Shown here in pieces: positions 54,801 to 61,289 of a stretch of 64,000 nucleotides of DNA. The first letter of the stretch is position 1. The number at the start of each line of letters is the position of its first letter. The notes under the pieces are model-generated. The model had not been told where the DNA came from, made no database searches, and was given only the letters and a program-made list of their open reading frames with translations. Position numbers and translations under genes: made by a program. This DNA comes from Bacteroidota bacterium (GTDB lineage Bacteria > Bacteroidota > Ignavibacteria > UBA10030 > UBA6906). Location of the stretch: the NCBI GenBank assembly GCA_030835135.1, contig JAUQWO010000075.1, positions 337,330 through 401,329 of the forward strand, read 5' to 3'.

Positions 54801-55052
54801 AACGCACCGGCTGACGCACTGATCGCTGCAGCAGCGAGCCGTCTGCGGCCCGTACTGATGACCACACTCACTACTATCGGCGGACTGCTCCCGATGGTCC
54901 TGCTCGGAGACCGGTCAAGTGTCTGGCATTCGCTGGCCGTCGGGACCATCGGCGGGATGATGTCATCAACGGTCCTTACGTTGATCGTAATCCCGTCGTT
55001 GGTGGTGCGTGTCAGGTCTGGAGGCAGCCGGGAGACGGAAGCATCCCGGTGA
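51870..55052 (+). CDS. RND efflux permease, second of a heteromeric pair (SwrC-like)
   Basis: 1,060 residues. TM4 has both Asp residues ('GFGRLVDDSIVVLDSIQRRH'), the form seen in SwrC/YerP-type permeases. TM10 reads 'GIVTTNSIVLVD', Thr in place of the AcrB Lys, also as in that group. It begins 19 nt after the first permease. The two probably assemble as a mixed trimer with the adaptor encoded at 47406 (inference from MdtBC). Substrate unknown. Confidence 0.94.
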   Translation: MSIASLIRRPVAVSMAYCALLAGGVFALWRLPLDLAPNIEYPALSIQTAWPGVSAETVEMAVTAPLEEAANRVAGVRKVTSVSSEGESRVDLECEQDARMDFVRLELNEKIAALMPSFPAGTGPPTIEPFVPEDFRDMQGFLTYAIVGDRTPAALRALGKDILGPRLRSIKGIADVHVLGGEDRELLIELNPEMIASLGLRIESIRSALAALEFNAPLGAATCGVRRTVLSVRTAGLTTDAIARMPVGLTASGMPVLLRDCGTARLASAEPESHFRINGRPAVTLVISKEPYVNTLRLAGRVLARIEEIRPALPDGVDLVLESDTSASMRTELATLYRDVVYSLLCIVVILFLFLGTVRAPLLVLSSVAFSLAGTFLAFWMLGIGLHLLSLAGLVLGFGRLVDDSIVVLDSIQRRHDGTSRRDAIPRAVREIALPVAASTITTVAALLPTSFLPPNLKPYFLDFSLAVGIALVMSLVVSFTLIPVAAARMRLTPAFPVLYDRLGAQGSAAYAAVLRAVLRHRRSAILLVLWMFGLPLWLLPERCEGTGAHVHAYNAVFGSSWYRSARPWVNHLLGGSSYLFFGKVGMGEIWADGKETYLVVRVAFPQGTDLQRSDEVARRVESTVLAFGDRVEKVTTHVTAGSTIIRVTVSDSLAATEGPYLIKNNLTMLAARTGGATIGVWGFGPGFSSGGETAPSFAVRVLGYNYLRVKEFADSFRRRLEENPRIADVDIDRSWSSQWDRATELVARIDRHEAARYGVAMADVIDAVRASTPGILRSSTVTVDGERVPYAVKVAGFREYGVEDLRRATVTARDGRSVRMGALLTMEEQRTPGEILREDQSYVRWVTFEYRGPYRFGDAYVDAVIRSIPLPHGYRFDRSFSWFTFSGTDRRVMLMIVGVAFLIVFMVTAALYESFRKPLLVILAIPFSLIGLFLAFYLTDTPFGRGGYAAVILLTGIVTTNSIVLVDVLSRACPGGNAPADALIAAAASRLRPVLMTTLTTIGGLLPMVLLGDRSSVWHSLAVGTIGGMMSSTVLTLIVIPSLVVRVRSGGSRETEASR

Positions 55053-55086
55053 AGTCCATGCGGTCCAGATCTAAAGACTCGACGAT

Positions 55087-55096
55087 CAGATATCTG
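55087..55096. repeat. CAGATATCTG palindrome beside the tsaD promoter
   Basis: A 10-bp palindrome directly before the -35 box. The same core occurs in the inverted repeats at 59105-59143 and 60178-60216, so it may be a recurring regulatory or structural site. Confidence 0.35.
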
Positions 55097-55098
55097 GA

Positions 55099-55127
55099 TT
55101 GTTTTTCACCCTCCCTTTGCGTACTTT
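55099..55127 (+). promoter_or_regulatory. Promoter of tsaD (TTGTTT-N17-TACTTT), predicting a leaderless mRNA
   Basis: TTGTTT (55099-55104), 17-nt spacer, TACTTT (55122-55127). The ATG at 55133 follows after 5 nt; no Shine-Dalgarno is present. Confidence 0.45.
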
Positions 55128-55132
55128 TTTGC

Positions 55133-56131
55133 ATGACGATACTCGGTATTGAATCTTCTTGCGACGAGACATCGGCGGCGGTCGTGAAGGACGGCACCGT
55201 CCTGTCCAACGTGATCTCCTCGCAGCTTGTCCATACGAAATACGGGGGCGTGGTCCCCGAATTGGCCTCCCGCGCCCACCAACGCATGATCCTGGAAGTT
55301 GTCCAGGAAGCGCTCACGACGGCCGGCTGCGCCCGCGAAGACCTTACCGGCATCGCCGCCACCCACGGCCCCGGCCTCGTCGGCGCCCTCCTGGTGGGAC
55401 TCAATTTCGGCAAAGCCATGGCCTATGCCCTCAACATCCCGTTCGTGGGCGTGAACCATATGGAAGGCCACCTCTACTCCAACCTGCTCACACCTCCGGT
55501 CCACGACTTCCCGTTCCTGGCCCTCGTCGTCTCCGGCGGTCATACGATGCTGGTCCATGTGACCGCACCGTTCGAACACCGCGTGCTCGGCCAAACCCGC
55601 GACGATGCGGCAGGGGAGGCGTTCGATAAAGTGGCGAAGATGCTCGGCCTCGGCTATCCGGGCGGACCGAAGATCGATGCCGCCGGCAAGGCGGGGAACC
55701 CGAAGGCCATCCGCTTCCCCCGCACCTGGCTCGAGCGCGATGGGTTCGATTTCAGCTTCAGCGGCATCAAGACCGCCGTGCTCTATCATGTGCGCGATAA
55801 CGGCCTGCCCGCAACCCCGGAAGGGATGAACGACCTCTGCGCCAGCTTCCAGGACGCCGTCGTGGATGTGCTCGTGGAAAAGACCATCAACGCCGCCCGC
55901 ACCACCGGCGTGAAGGATGTGACCGTTGCCGGAGGCGTCTCCGCGAATTCCCGCCTGCGCAACCGGCTCAAAGAGGAGTGCGGGAAGAACGGCTTCCGTC
56001 TCTTCCATCCACCCATGGCCTATTGCATGGATAACGGCGCCATGATCGCGTACGTGGGCTGGATGAAACTCACGAGCGGCAAGGCGTCGCCCCTGACACT
56101 CCCGGCCGTCGCGGCACTCGAACTGGCCTGA
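55133..56131 (+). CDS. tsaD: tRNA N6-threonylcarbamoyladenosine synthase subunit TsaD
   Basis: 332 residues from ATG 55133, where the universal N-terminus 'MTILGIESSCDETSAAVV' begins. The metal-binding 'GVNHMEGHLYSN', the ATP-binding 'VVSGGHTML' and 'GGVSANSRLR', and 'FSFSGIKTAV' are all intact. With TsaB, TsaC and TsaE it makes t6A37 on ANN-decoding tRNAs in the cytosol. mltG follows 4 nt later. Confidence 0.98.
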   Translation: MTILGIESSCDETSAAVVKDGTVLSNVISSQLVHTKYGGVVPELASRAHQRMILEVVQEALTTAGCAREDLTGIAATHGPGLVGALLVGLNFGKAMAYALNIPFVGVNHMEGHLYSNLLTPPVHDFPFLALVVSGGHTMLVHVTAPFEHRVLGQTRDDAAGEAFDKVAKMLGLGYPGGPKIDAAGKAGNPKAIRFPRTWLERDGFDFSFSGIKTAVLYHVRDNGLPATPEGMNDLCASFQDAVVDVLVEKTINAARTTGVKDVTVAGGVSANSRLRNRLKEECGKNGFRLFHPPMAYCMDNGAMIAYVGWMKLTSGKASPLTLPAVAALELA

Positions 56132-56135
56132 GCCT

Positions 56136-57167
56136 ATGAAACCCCTCCGCATTCTGACCGCCATCGCCGCACTGGCTCTCATCGGCGCCGCCATCGCCGG
56201 CTATATCGTGTTCCTCGCACCCCATGAGTTCGGCAACGAGACCGAACGGACGGTGTTCATCCGACGCGGACAACCATTCACCTCTATCGTGGATTCGCTC
56301 GCGGACCGTGGCATCATCGCCAACCCCACGATGTTCAGGATCGTGGCGAAGGTGCTCGGTGGCGCCGAACGCGTGCAGGCCGGCAAGTACCGCTTCGAGA
56401 ACGGCGTGTCGCACATGGACGTCTTCCTCGCCCTGCGCGATGGCAATGCGAACCAGCTCGTGAAGGTATCGATCCCCGAAGGTTCGCGCCCACGCCTCCA
56501 GGCACGGCTCTTCGCCCGCGCGATCGGGATCGATTCGGCACGCTATGTTGCCCTGGCCTACGATCCGGAGGTGGCGCGCGACTATGACATCGAAGGCGCA
56601 TCGCTGGAAGGATATCTGCTGCCGGAGACCTACATGCTCCGGTGGGGGATGGACGAACGCGAACTGATCGCAATGCAGATGCGTGCGTTCAGGGCATTCT
56701 TCTCCGACTCACTGAAGGAGCGCGCACGGCAACTCGGATGGAGCGTGCACGAGACCGTCACCTTCGCATCGATCGTGGAAGGCGAAGCACGCCTCGATGC
56801 GGAACGCCCCGTCATCGCCGGCGTGTATCATAACCGTCTCCGCAAAGGGATGAAGCTGGAAGCGGATCCGACGATCCAGTACCTGTTCGATGAACGGCCG
56901 CGCCGGGTGCTGTATGAGGACCTGCGCCGCGACAGTCCGTACAATACCTATCTGTATGCCGGATTGCCGCCCGGACCGGTGAACAACCCCGGCAAGGCAT
57001 CGATCCTCGCCTCGCTCTCTCCGGCAAGCCATGACTACATCTTCTTTGTGGCAACGGGGAAGGGCGGACACTGGTTCGCATCAACGTACGCGCAACACGT
57101 GAGCAATGTGCGGAAGTACCGTCAGGAACGGTCGCGGCAGTGGAGGGAACAAAAAGGCCCCGCGTGA
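56136..57167 (+). CDS. mltG: Endolytic murein transglycosylase MltG
   Basis: 343 residues. One N-terminal membrane helix ('LTAIAALALIGAAIAGYIVF'), a LysM-like subdomain (~45-115), then the YceG domain with the catalytic Glu in 'TFASIVEGEARLDAERPVIAGVYHNRL' and the 'LEADPTIQY' motif. It cleaves nascent glycan strands at the inner membrane and sets their length. Co-transcribed with tsaD. The 241 bp after it (57168-57408) show no gene that I can support. Confidence 0.96.
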   Translation: MKPLRILTAIAALALIGAAIAGYIVFLAPHEFGNETERTVFIRRGQPFTSIVDSLADRGIIANPTMFRIVAKVLGGAERVQAGKYRFENGVSHMDVFLALRDGNANQLVKVSIPEGSRPRLQARLFARAIGIDSARYVALAYDPEVARDYDIEGASLEGYLLPETYMLRWGMDERELIAMQMRAFRAFFSDSLKERARQLGWSVHETVTFASIVEGEARLDAERPVIAGVYHNRLRKGMKLEADPTIQYLFDERPRRVLYEDLRRDSPYNTYLYAGLPPGPVNNPGKASILASLSPASHDYIFFVATGKGGHWFASTYAQHVSNVRKYRQERSRQWREQKGPA

Positions 57168-57408
57168 TCGCGAGGCCAGTCTGTAGTGCGTCCGGTGCGT
57201 CCCTCTGGTATCCCACCATGCACCGGAGCAAGAGGAGCCCGGGGTGTGCCAGGCATCGCCGATACCGCCACCTTCCACCAACGGTTCAGCACCAACCAAC
57301 TGCACGTGACGCCTGAACACCCCGGACATCTGCTTGCCGGCCGGAAAGTGCACCAGACCTTCCCCGGCCTTCACTGAATACAACGATTCCATGAGAGAAA
57401 TGGTTCCC

Positions 57409-59106
57409 ATGCCCCGAAAGATAACGCCCGCCTGGTTCTTTCCCCTCTGCGCCCTCGTGCTCCTGGCCGGCTGCGCAGGGCAGGTCCCGCCCGGCGGCGG
57501 ACCCCTGGATACGATCCCACCATCGGTGCTCCGTACCGTGCCGGATACGAATGCCACCCGTGTTGCGGCCTCGAGCATCGAGATCGAGTTCAGTGAGTAT
57601 GTGGACCGCCGGTCGGTGGAGGAATCCATTTTCATCAGTCCGTACCTCGGCAAGCTCGAATTCGACTGGGGGACGACCGATGTGACCGTGCGCTTCCCGG
57701 AATCCCTGCGCCGCAATACGACGTACGTGGTCAGCATCGGCACGGATGTCACGGATGTCCGCGCCAACAACCGGATGGCACACGGCTATACGCTCGCGTT
57801 CACGACGGGCGATTCCCTCGACCAGGGGAGCATCGCCGGACGGGTGTTCGACGAGCAGCCGAATGGCGTGGTCCTCTTCGCGTACAACCTTGCGGGCATC
57901 ATGCCCGATACGCTCAACCCGGCGCATGTGAAGCCGGATTACATCATGCAGACCGGCGCTGATGGCAGGTTCCTGTTCCGGAACATCGCGCTCTCCACGT
58001 ACCGGATCATCGCGGTGCGCGATGAGTACAAGAACTACATCTATGACCGGGAAGTGGATGCGTTCGGGGTGGGACAGGGTGATGTCACGCTCACGCCGGA
58101 ACGCCCGGCGGTGAGCGGGCTGCAGTTCCGTCTCGCGAAGGAAGATACCACCCGCCCGTTCGTGGCAAGCATCACCGCCGCGGACCGCTATCATCTCACC
58201 ATCCGTTTCAGCGAGCCGGTGGATACACTGTCCATGGTCCGCGCAACGATCGCGCTCACCGACACCTTCGGCCGCGGCGCGCTGCGCACGGGCGCGCGCG
58301 TTCCGGATATGGGGAACACCGCGTTGCTTGCCCTGGAGCTGAACGACCCTCTGGACAGCGCCACGACGTACCGGATGAGCCTCGACGGGATCGTGGACCG
58401 GGCAGGGAACCCGATCGATATGGCGCATAGCAGCACGGACTTCCCGGGGACCAGTACCCCGGACACCGTCCGGCCGTCGATCACGGTCCGGAGCATCACC
58501 GACAGCTCCCGCGGGATCCCCGTGGGCACGCCTTTCGCAGTGCAGTTTGGCCGGCCTGTGTCGCTGTCGCCGGTGGCCGGCGCGATCCGGCTGCTGGACA
58601 GCCTGAAACACGCAGTGCGTGTGACCGTCGCGCCACGTACGCCCGCGGAGGTCATCGTCACGCCGGATCAGCCCCTGCTGCCGCTGGCCTGGTACTCGCT
58701 CCGGGTGACGCTGGATTCCGTCGTTGACAGGAGCGGACACTGGTTCAAGGACTCCACCGCACGGATCGATTTCCAAACCATGGATCTCCGGACGACGGGG
58801 ACCATCGACGGCAAGGTGCTTGACGTACCATCGGCCGGACCCGCGGTGATCACGGCACACAGCGTGGACATGACACCGCCGCGGTCGAGCACCGTAAGCG
58901 TGCCGAAAGGGAATACGTTCAGCATGAAAGAAATGCTGGAGGGGAAATACCGCATTGAGGGGTACCGCGATGAGGACAGCAACGGGAGGTACTCACCGGG
59001 ACTGCCGTATCCGTTCGCGCCTTCGGAGCGATTCGGGGTGTATCAGGATACCGTGAAGGTGCGTGCGCGGTGGGGGATCGAGGGCGTGATCCTGCAGATA
59101 CGATAA
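57409..59106 (+). CDS. Lipoprotein with Ig-like (SbsA/Big_5-type) domains
   Basis: About 565 residues. Start placed at ATG 57409, giving a compact lipoprotein signal with lipobox 'LVLLAGC'; ATGs at 57391 and 57400 are alternatives. After the Cys comes 'GQVPPGGGPLDTIPPSVLRTVPD', the usual beginning of Big_5 Ig-like lipoproteins in this phylum. Repeated Ig-like units follow ('IEIEFSEYVDRRSVEESIFISP', 'LTIRFSEPVDTLSMVRATIAL', 'FAVQFGRPVSLSPVAGAIRLLD'). The last ~90 residues ('EGKYRIEGYRDEDSNGRYSPG') resemble a carboxypeptidase-regulatory-like fold. Periplasmic or outer-membrane attached; function unknown. Confidence 0.82.
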   Translation: MPRKITPAWFFPLCALVLLAGCAGQVPPGGGPLDTIPPSVLRTVPDTNATRVAASSIEIEFSEYVDRRSVEESIFISPYLGKLEFDWGTTDVTVRFPESLRRNTTYVVSIGTDVTDVRANNRMAHGYTLAFTTGDSLDQGSIAGRVFDEQPNGVVLFAYNLAGIMPDTLNPAHVKPDYIMQTGADGRFLFRNIALSTYRIIAVRDEYKNYIYDREVDAFGVGQGDVTLTPERPAVSGLQFRLAKEDTTRPFVASITAADRYHLTIRFSEPVDTLSMVRATIALTDTFGRGALRTGARVPDMGNTALLALELNDPLDSATTYRMSLDGIVDRAGNPIDMAHSSTDFPGTSTPDTVRPSITVRSITDSSRGIPVGTPFAVQFGRPVSLSPVAGAIRLLDSLKHAVRVTVAPRTPAEVIVTPDQPLLPLAWYSLRVTLDSVVDRSGHWFKDSTARIDFQTMDLRTTGTIDGKVLDVPSAGPAVITAHSVDMTPPRSSTVSVPKGNTFSMKEMLEGKYRIEGYRDEDSNGRYSPGLPYPFAPSERFGVYQDTVKVRARWGIEGVILQIR

Positions 59107-59143
59107 TTCAGATATCAGAATTCAGATATCTGATATCTGAATT
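59105..59143. repeat. AT-rich hairpin, left flank of the SPOR gene pair
   Basis: AATTCAGATATCA (59105-59117) and TGATATCTGAATT (59131-59143) form a 13-bp stem with a 13-nt loop. It lies exactly between the convergent Ig-like lipoprotein and SPOR genes and may end transcription on both strands. Confidence 0.7.
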
Positions 59144-59146
59144 GCT

Positions 59147-59686
59147 TCACTTCGGGGGTTCCGGCGTGATCGGTGCGGGTGTCAAAGGCCGTTTGCCCGG
59201 CGCACGCAGCACCGTTTCGGGTACCGTCCAGGCTTCACGGTATCCCTGGTCCGTCAGCGTCCGTGCGAACCGCTCGGCCTCGAACCGTGTGAGGAAGTTG
59301 CCGACCCGCAGCTTGTAGGTCGGTGCCTGGTAGTCGAGGTAGAACCATTCCTCGGGGAATGCCGCTTCAAACTCTGCTTTCTTCGCCCGCGCCACATCGA
59401 TCTCCGTCGACGAATACACCTGGACCCGGAACCCCTGAACCGTTTCCGCCGCCGTGGGCGTCAGGGTTTCGTTGGCATCCTGCGTGGCGAGAGAGTCCGG
59501 ACGGCGGGGAACACGGTCCTGCGTGCGTGGCTTCAGCGGGTCATGGTCGGATGGCTGGAAGACCGACTCGAAGGAGCGGATGGCGGCATCGGAGTCCGCC
59601 CGGCCGCCGGTCGTGCTCTCTTTGGTGGCCCCGCACCCCGCCAGCAGCAGGGCGAGGATCATCACCGGGATACTCCGCATCGTCAC
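59147..59686 (-). CDS. SPOR-domain lipoprotein (second of pair)
   Basis: 179 residues. Lipobox 'LALLLAGC', a ~60-residue disordered linker, then a SPOR-like domain ('VQGFRVQVYSSTEIDVARAKKAEF...YKLRVGNFLTRFEAERFARTL'). SPOR domains bind peptidoglycan stripped of stem peptides, typically at the septum. The Pro-rich tail is short. The ATG overlaps the stop of the upstream SPOR gene by 4 nt, so the two are translated together. Confidence 0.88.
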   Translation of the reverse strand: MTMRSIPVMILALLLAGCGATKESTTGGRADSDAAIRSFESVFQPSDHDPLKPRTQDRVPRRPDSLATQDANETLTPTAAETVQGFRVQVYSSTEIDVARAKKAEFEAAFPEEWFYLDYQAPTYKLRVGNFLTRFEAERFARTLTDQGYREAWTVPETVLRAPGKRPLTPAPITPEPPK

Positions 59687-60156
59687 CTCTGCAGTTGAAG
59701 AATGAACGAATCCCTGTAGTCCGCCGGGAAGGCGGTACGCATGCGCACGAGATACGCCGTCGCTTCCTCGCGTGTCGCAAAATTGCCGATCCGTATCCTG
59801 TACAGCCCCGCCTGCTCCTGGAATTCATTGAGCACCGGGAGCGTGTACCGTTCGCGCGCGAGCGCCTGCGATGCACTGGCGTTGGCGGGTTCCTTGAATG
59901 CGCCGATCTGGATCGAGAAGAGCACCTCGCCGGCGGCAACCGTCGTGTCGGCTACCGCTGCCCCCACCGTTCCCGCCGCTTCGATGGTATCCACGCGCGC
60001 CACGAATTCCTCCGGCTGCTGCTGGACCGGCGGTTGAGAGGGGGGCGGAACGGGCGTCGTGGCTTCAGGGGCCGATGGATCACTCCGGGTGCCATCCGTT
60101 GCGGCACACCCGCCGAGGAACAGGGAACAGGCCAGGACCACGATGCATGGTCTCAT
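59683..60156 (-). CDS. SPOR-domain lipoprotein (first of pair)
   Basis: 157 residues. Lipobox 'SLFLGGC', Pro/Gln-rich linker, then a SPOR domain ('VLFSIQIGAFKEPANASASQAL...GLYRIRIGNFATREEATAYLVRM'). GGAGG about 7 nt before the start gives a good ribosome-binding site. It is a paralogue of the downstream gene by domain layout but not close in sequence. The pair sits between two related AT-rich palindromes. Confidence 0.9.
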   Translation of the reverse strand: MRPCIVVLACSLFLGGCAATDGTRSDPSAPEATTPVPPPSQPPVQQQPEEFVARVDTIEAAGTVGAAVADTTVAAGEVLFSIQIGAFKEPANASASQALARERYTLPVLNEFQEQAGLYRIRIGNFATREEATAYLVRMRTAFPADYRDSFILQLQR

Positions 60157-60177
60157 CGCTCGACCTCCGGGAGACAG

Positions 60178-60216
60178 TTCAGATATCTGAATTCAGATGT
60201 CTGATATCAGAATTCG
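60178..60216. repeat. AT-rich palindromic repeat, right flank of the SPOR gene pair
   Basis: It contains the perfect 14-bp palindrome TTCAGATATCTGAA (60178-60191), then an imperfect inverted repeat ending GATATCAGAATTC. It shares its GATATC-centred units with 59105-59143. It lies between the deoC stop and the SPOR start. Confidence 0.65.
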
Positions 60217-60219
60217 GTT

Positions 60220-61182
60220 TTAGTATCCCCGTGCAGCAGCGCCGGTCTCCCCACCGACGATCTTCACGCTTGCGCTGGCACCGATACGGTCGGCGCCGCT
60301 CGTGACCATCAATAACGCATCCTCACGGCTCCGGACACCGCCCGAGGCCTTGACGCCCATCGCGGATCCGACGACACGCCGCATGAGTGCGATATCCCCC
60401 GCGGTCGCTCCACCCTTGCCGAACCCGGTGGAGGTCTTGACGAAATCCGCACCGGCACGCTGTGCCAGTACACATGCCTTGATCTTCTCTTCATCGGTGA
60501 GCAACCCCGTCTCGAGGATCACCTTGCTCAGGACGCGGAAGCGGCGGGCCGCCGAGGCAACCGCGGCGATGTCCTTCTCGACGTATGCGTAGTCGCCGCC
60601 CTTGAGCATCCCGACGTTGATCACCATGTCCACTTCCTGCGCGCCGTCACGGATCGCCTGCTCGGTCTCGAAGGCCTTCACCGCGGTGGCGGTGGCGCCA
60701 AGCGGGAAGCCGATCACGGTGCAGACCTTCACCGGGGTTCCGGCGAGGAGCCGCGCGCACAGCGGGACGTGGGATGCATTGATACACACGCTCGCGAAGG
60801 AGTATTTCTTCGCTTCCGCGCAGAGCTGTTCGATCTCACCGGGAGTGGCGTCGGCCTTCAGCATTGTATGGTCGATCATCCGCGCGAGTTCGGGGTCGAT
60901 GCCGCCCGCCCGCTCGACACCCGCACCCGACGTGATGCGCTCCGCGCCATGGTCCACGATCGTCCGCACGCCGGCGGCGTTATGCACCACGCACAGCCCA
61001 TCCTTGCATGCCGATCCCGAACACGCCCCACCGTCCTTGCATGAACACCCGGACCCGGAGCCGCTGCCGGAACAGCCGCACTGCTTCGCCCCGGCGGTTG
61101 ATCCGCCCGGAGACCCGGCCTGACGGCCGAGGTGCTGGTTGATGACCTCGCGGACGAGGCGCTCGACGAGAATTCTATCCAT
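60220..61182 (-). CDS. deoC: Deoxyribose-phosphate aldolase with microcompartment-type N-terminal extension
   Basis: 320 residues against about 220 for a usual DERA. The catalytic barrel starts near residue 97 ('[20 protein letters not shown]') and is intact, with the Schiff-base Lys in '[12 protein letters not shown]' and the second Lys in 'VKASGGVR'. The extension has three parts: an amphipathic helix '[19 protein letters not shown]', a Gly/Ser linker with seven Cys (residues 35, 37, 46, 48, 54, 59, 64), and ~30 further residues. Helix plus flexible linker matches encapsulation peptides that load enzymes into bacterial microcompartments. The enzyme cleaves deoxyribose 5-phosphate to glyceraldehyde 3-phosphate and acetaldehyde. 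Its own promoter predicts a leaderless mRNA. Confidence 0.93.
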   Translation of the reverse strand: MDRILVERLVREVINQHLGRQAGSPGGSTAGAKQCGCSGSGSGSGCSCKDGGACSGSACKDGLCVVHNAAGVRTIVDHGAERITSGAGVERAGGIDPELARMIDHTMLKADATPGEIEQLCAEAKKYSFASVCINASHVPLCARLLAGTPVKVCTVIGFPLGATATAVKAFETEQAIRDGAQEVDMVINVGMLKGGDYAYVEKDIAAVASAARRFRVLSKVILETGLLTDEEKIKACVLAQRAGADFVKTSTGFGKGGATAGDIALMRRVVGSAMGVKASGGVRSREDALLMVTSGADRIGASASVKIVGGETGAAARGY

Positions 61183-61188
61183 GGTTGG

Positions 61189-61217
61189 AATATAGGAAAT
61201 GAACACGTAAGAGTGAA
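61189..61217 (-). promoter_or_regulatory. Promoter of deoC (TTCACT-N17-TATATT), predicting a leaderless mRNA
   Basis: Minus-strand TTCACT (61217-61212), 17-nt spacer, TATATT (61194-61189). The ATG follows after 6 nt with no Shine-Dalgarno. Confidence 0.5.
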
Positions 61218-61289
61218 GAGCGAAGCGGGAAGAATCTGGCGAGCGCACTCGCTCATTTCATCCGGTGCTCTTCGCTCACGACTGCCGCA

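Noticed and set aside
57150-57180. Terminator after mltG
   Set aside because: The GGCC..GCG/CGC..GGCC stem is imperfect and no T-run follows.
57186-57377. 63-codon frame in the gap between mltG and the Ig-like lipoprotein
   Set aside because: No ribosome-binding site, an atypical His/Pro/Arg-rich composition and no recognisable motif.
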